From positions 18,633,401-18,693,400 of the forward strand of contig NC_087082.1 in assembly GCF_026151205.1 (NCBI RefSeq): a DNA stretch of 60,000 nt, read 5' to 3'. How positions within the stretch are numbered: position 1 is the first letter of the stretch; each line of letters starts with the position of its first letter. Both the position numbers and the translations under genes were made by a program. This document shows, one piece after another, positions 57,683 to 60,000 of the stretch. The notes under the pieces were generated by a model that worked only from the letters and a program-made list of their open reading frames with translations, did no database searches and was not told the origin of the DNA. This DNA comes from Bolinopsis microptera. Taxonomy: Eukaryota; Ctenophora; Tentaculata; Lobata; Bolinopsidae.

Positions 57683-58310
57683 GTGAGTCAACATCATAAA
57701 TTAAAGGAAACCTTGTATAATTGGGTTAAAAGTAATTTGATACCAAAAAATATTGTTCAGTAATGAGTAAACAAGTCGAAGCACCTTCCGTTTCTAACCC
57801 TAATATAACCATGAAACGTTACTTCATCTTATAAATGTGTTAAGTAGTTCAAGCTTTTCTTTACTTGATCATTGATCATGATGCGCTACAACATACAAAC
57901 ATCTCGTTTTGTTGTGAGTGCTTGGTGCAACCACCGACTTAGCCCCGTTAATGATATTAGTAATCCGTTATATTGTTGAACAAATTATGATGCTGATATT
58001 ATGTTGAACATGATTGTCGAGTGATTGATTTGTTATACGAAATGGACCATAAATGTTATTAGGAGTTACATTACCTACTACGGATTTCACGACTACCATT
58101 TTATTTAATCTAATAACTTATGTAAAGTTGTAAACAACCATTCCTTCACATGGCTTTTTTTCTTCAAAGTTTTAACTGCATATCATCACACAGGCGCAGG
58201 CTACGGTAGCCGGGCATTGCTAATTTAAATAATTAACAATGGCAACCCCTCCATTTTGTGCTCTATAGCACCCCAAGAATGATGAACCATTATTTGATAT
58301 TTTGACAAAC
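53640..58310 (+). repeat. ~1-kb tandem units each carrying one SRCR exon
   Basis: The intronic landmark AGTTCAAGCTTTT recurs at about 53643, 54647, 55786, 56785 and 57847. Each is followed by shared sequence (GTTTTGTTGTGAGTGC, TAGCGCCCCAAGAAT) and, in the first, second and fourth, the same run into an SRCR exon. The third unit has its intron replaced by an 11-bp repeat. The fifth unit ends at about 58310, where a LINE begins, before any exon. Recent unequal crossing-over is the likely mechanism; exons a and b differ at very few residues. Confidence 0.9.
55912..56215. repeat. 11-bp TATAAATTTAC repeat split by a GC-rich palindrome
   Basis: Runs of ATAAATTTACT on both sides (55912-56015 and 56137-56210) flank ~120 bases that contain CATACGTTGTATG, CGCGCACGAGTGCGCG and CTACAGGGTGAAACTTTACA. 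The insert looks like a short foreign piece inside the AT repeat. It replaces the normal intron of the third SRCR unit. Confidence 0.85.
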
Positions 58311-60000
58311 ATTTTTTATTGAAATCTTTCAAATCGATCAATTACATACAAATTTACACAATGAATGAACAACATTAAATATTCTCAAAAGTATAAGACT
58401 CCGATAAGATCAGATTTTTTAGGACAAAATGTATGTAATCAAAGGACCTGAGGGTCACCAAAACACAGATGTTGAGAGCTGCACAAGTATGGGCCCACGA
58501 AAATGGGCCCACGAAAATCTTGAATTTTAAATAGAATTTCAAATATAATCACACAAAAATATTAAAAGCAATCAAATCATATAATAAAGTGAAATCCATG
58601 ATGTGATGATATGCACTAAAATGAGAAATGAGAAATACAGACAGCAGGGATTTAAGCTCTTATGAACATAATGTTAGCTTTTAGGTAAACTGCCTCACAT
58701 CTCTGTCTCAAGGGAATAATCTATATCATAATCAAAGTCCTCCGGCAGAATTTTATCCCACATGTAGGAGGTCAATTTGCTTTTGAACTCAGAAATAGTC
58801 TCTATCTCACGTATAGCTAGAGGAATATGATTCCATTTGGAATGGGTCCTAAAGTAAAAGTTCTTAGCAAAAGCGTTAGAGCTTGCTCGTGGTAAGATTG
58901 AGCTTACAAAACATAAGGGGTCCATGTGGCTATTTCTTAAGAAGAAAATAAGGTCAAGAAAGTCGAAGCGGTCTTCTATGGGCATAATCTTAAGCTGTCT
59001 GCATTTTTGAATGTATGTGGATGGTGGATAACTCATATACTCCTCGTGAAGAATCCACTTAATAGCACGCTTTTGGAGGCCCTCCAGCTTGCTTATCTGG
59101 GATTTTGTGACCGGTCTCCATATAACTGAGCAATGCTCAAATTGACTTCTCATTAAAGTGAGATACAGTACTCTACGACGATTTTCATCTTGAACAAAAT
59201 AGCAATTTCTCCTTGCCATGCCTAATTTTTGGTTGGCCTTTGAAAGGACTTTAGAGCACTGGTCTTGCCAGTCGAGATTCTTGGTCACAAAAACACCCAG
59301 ATCCTTTTCATGATCGACATAGTCAAGTGCGATTCTTCCCATGGAGTATACAAAGTTAAAGAGTGGTAGGACACTAAGGAGGGAAACTGTTTCGGATATC
59401 CTTCCTGCGACGGTGAGGACCTTACATTTGTCGGGATGAAATCTCATTTTATTAGAAAGTGACCAGTCATGGAGATAATCAATGTCCTTCTGCAGTTGCA
59501 GGATATCAGACTCCGAAACAATCTTGCGCCAAATTTTAGTATCATCGGCATACAGTGACAGTTGTGTGCCTGGTGAAATCCCCACTGATTTATCATCAAT
59601 GAACATAATGAACATCAATGGTCCCAAAATTGACCCTTGTGGTACACCAGACTGGGCGTTTCTCATAAAAGAAAGCTTACCACTTATTAAGACATGTTGT
59701 TGCCTGTCTCTTAGATAATCAGTGATGAATTTCAGTAGCCTCCCATCAATACCAAATTTGCTCTTTAGCTTAAATAATATAAGATCATGGTTAACCGAGT
59801 CAAAAGCTTTGGCAAAATCAAAGTAGACTACATAACATCTGTTCTCATATTTTCATTCAGTGAGAGAGCTAGGCTGTCACATAGACCTACAAGATTAGTT
59901 GCACATGATCTTTCAGCTCGAAAGCTCGTGTTGTTTATCGTTGATCATGCCGTTAGTAAGTGCAAGTAGCTCATCTTTTATTATGCGTTCAAGAACTTTA
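58311..60000 (-). pseudogene. LINE (Jockey/CR1-like) reverse transcriptase, 3' part, runs off the window
   Basis: Stop at 58695; open to about 59830 on the minus strand. RT motifs: VYFDFAKAFDSVNHD (A), SGVPQGSILGP (B), SLYADDTKIW (C), then KDLGVFVTKNLDWQDQCSKV, FEHCSVIWRP and QKRAIKWI. Upstream of about 59830 the homology continues in another frame (FRAERSCATNLVGLCDSLAL), so small indels near 59830 and 59925 disable it. The 3' end is an A-rich AATAAAAAAT at 58311-58320 inserted in an SRCR-gene intron unit. Same family as 31199-32227. Confidence 0.75.

Overview
The window is eukaryotic, almost certainly from an invertebrate animal. It is AT-rich, its genes have GT/AG introns, and it is crowded with transposon relics. 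The coding content includes a metazoan beta-tubulin, a rhodopsin-type 7TM receptor, SRCR domains and an F5/8C-type domain. A cnidarian or another early-branching animal fits best, but the species is not identifiable from sequence alone. Many open frames lack an ATG because they are exons, so gene models here are built from splice sites and phase.

1-4.3 kb: a compact two-exon minus-strand gene for a small OB-fold-like protein, and a damaged paralogue of the same exon structure. 4.3-26.5 kb: a mosaic of decayed repeats. Two large co-oriented copies (block A, 4348-9073, resuming at 10356; block B, 16867-24336) carry gag-like ORFs, three unidentified companion ORFs, an 84-bp LTR-like repeat, a Penelope-type reverse transcriptase fragment and a second Ty3-type gag fragment facing it. 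Block A was hit by a 1.27-kb hAT-type element whose empty site survives in block B. Block B carries a 2.5-kb segment that splits the gag-like ORF. The damage in the two blocks is complementary. A serine/glutamine-rich exon with ten 7-residue repeats lies at 24.8-25.7 kb.

29.4-34.5 kb: a five-exon plus-strand class A-like 7TM receptor gene whose splice phases agree at every junction. Its introns hold a LINE fragment, an inverted-repeat element and GC-rich hairpins. A 43-bp tandem repeat starts exactly at the 5' splice site of the second exon modelled here. The C-terminal tail is an 11-unit coding minisatellite in which ten units contain CACGTG. A possible small SRCR-like secreted or membrane protein lies next to it on the minus strand.

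36.5-46.2 kb: about 8 kb of a 28-bp minisatellite with higher-order duplications. It is interrupted by an intronless, full-length beta-tubulin gene with an 18-nt poly(A) tract: a retrocopy. The array itself supplies the matching empty site at 41176. A small hAT-type MITE with 8-bp target duplications caps the array.

47.6-58.3 kb: a plus-strand gene for a secreted modular protein (signal peptide, F5/8C-like domain, then at least four SRCR domains) built only of phase 1-1 exons. The SRCR exons lie in ~1-kb tandem units. Its large intron holds an R2-like reverse transcriptase/nuclease ORF (minus strand). The last tandem unit is cut by a second LINE that runs off the right end of the window.
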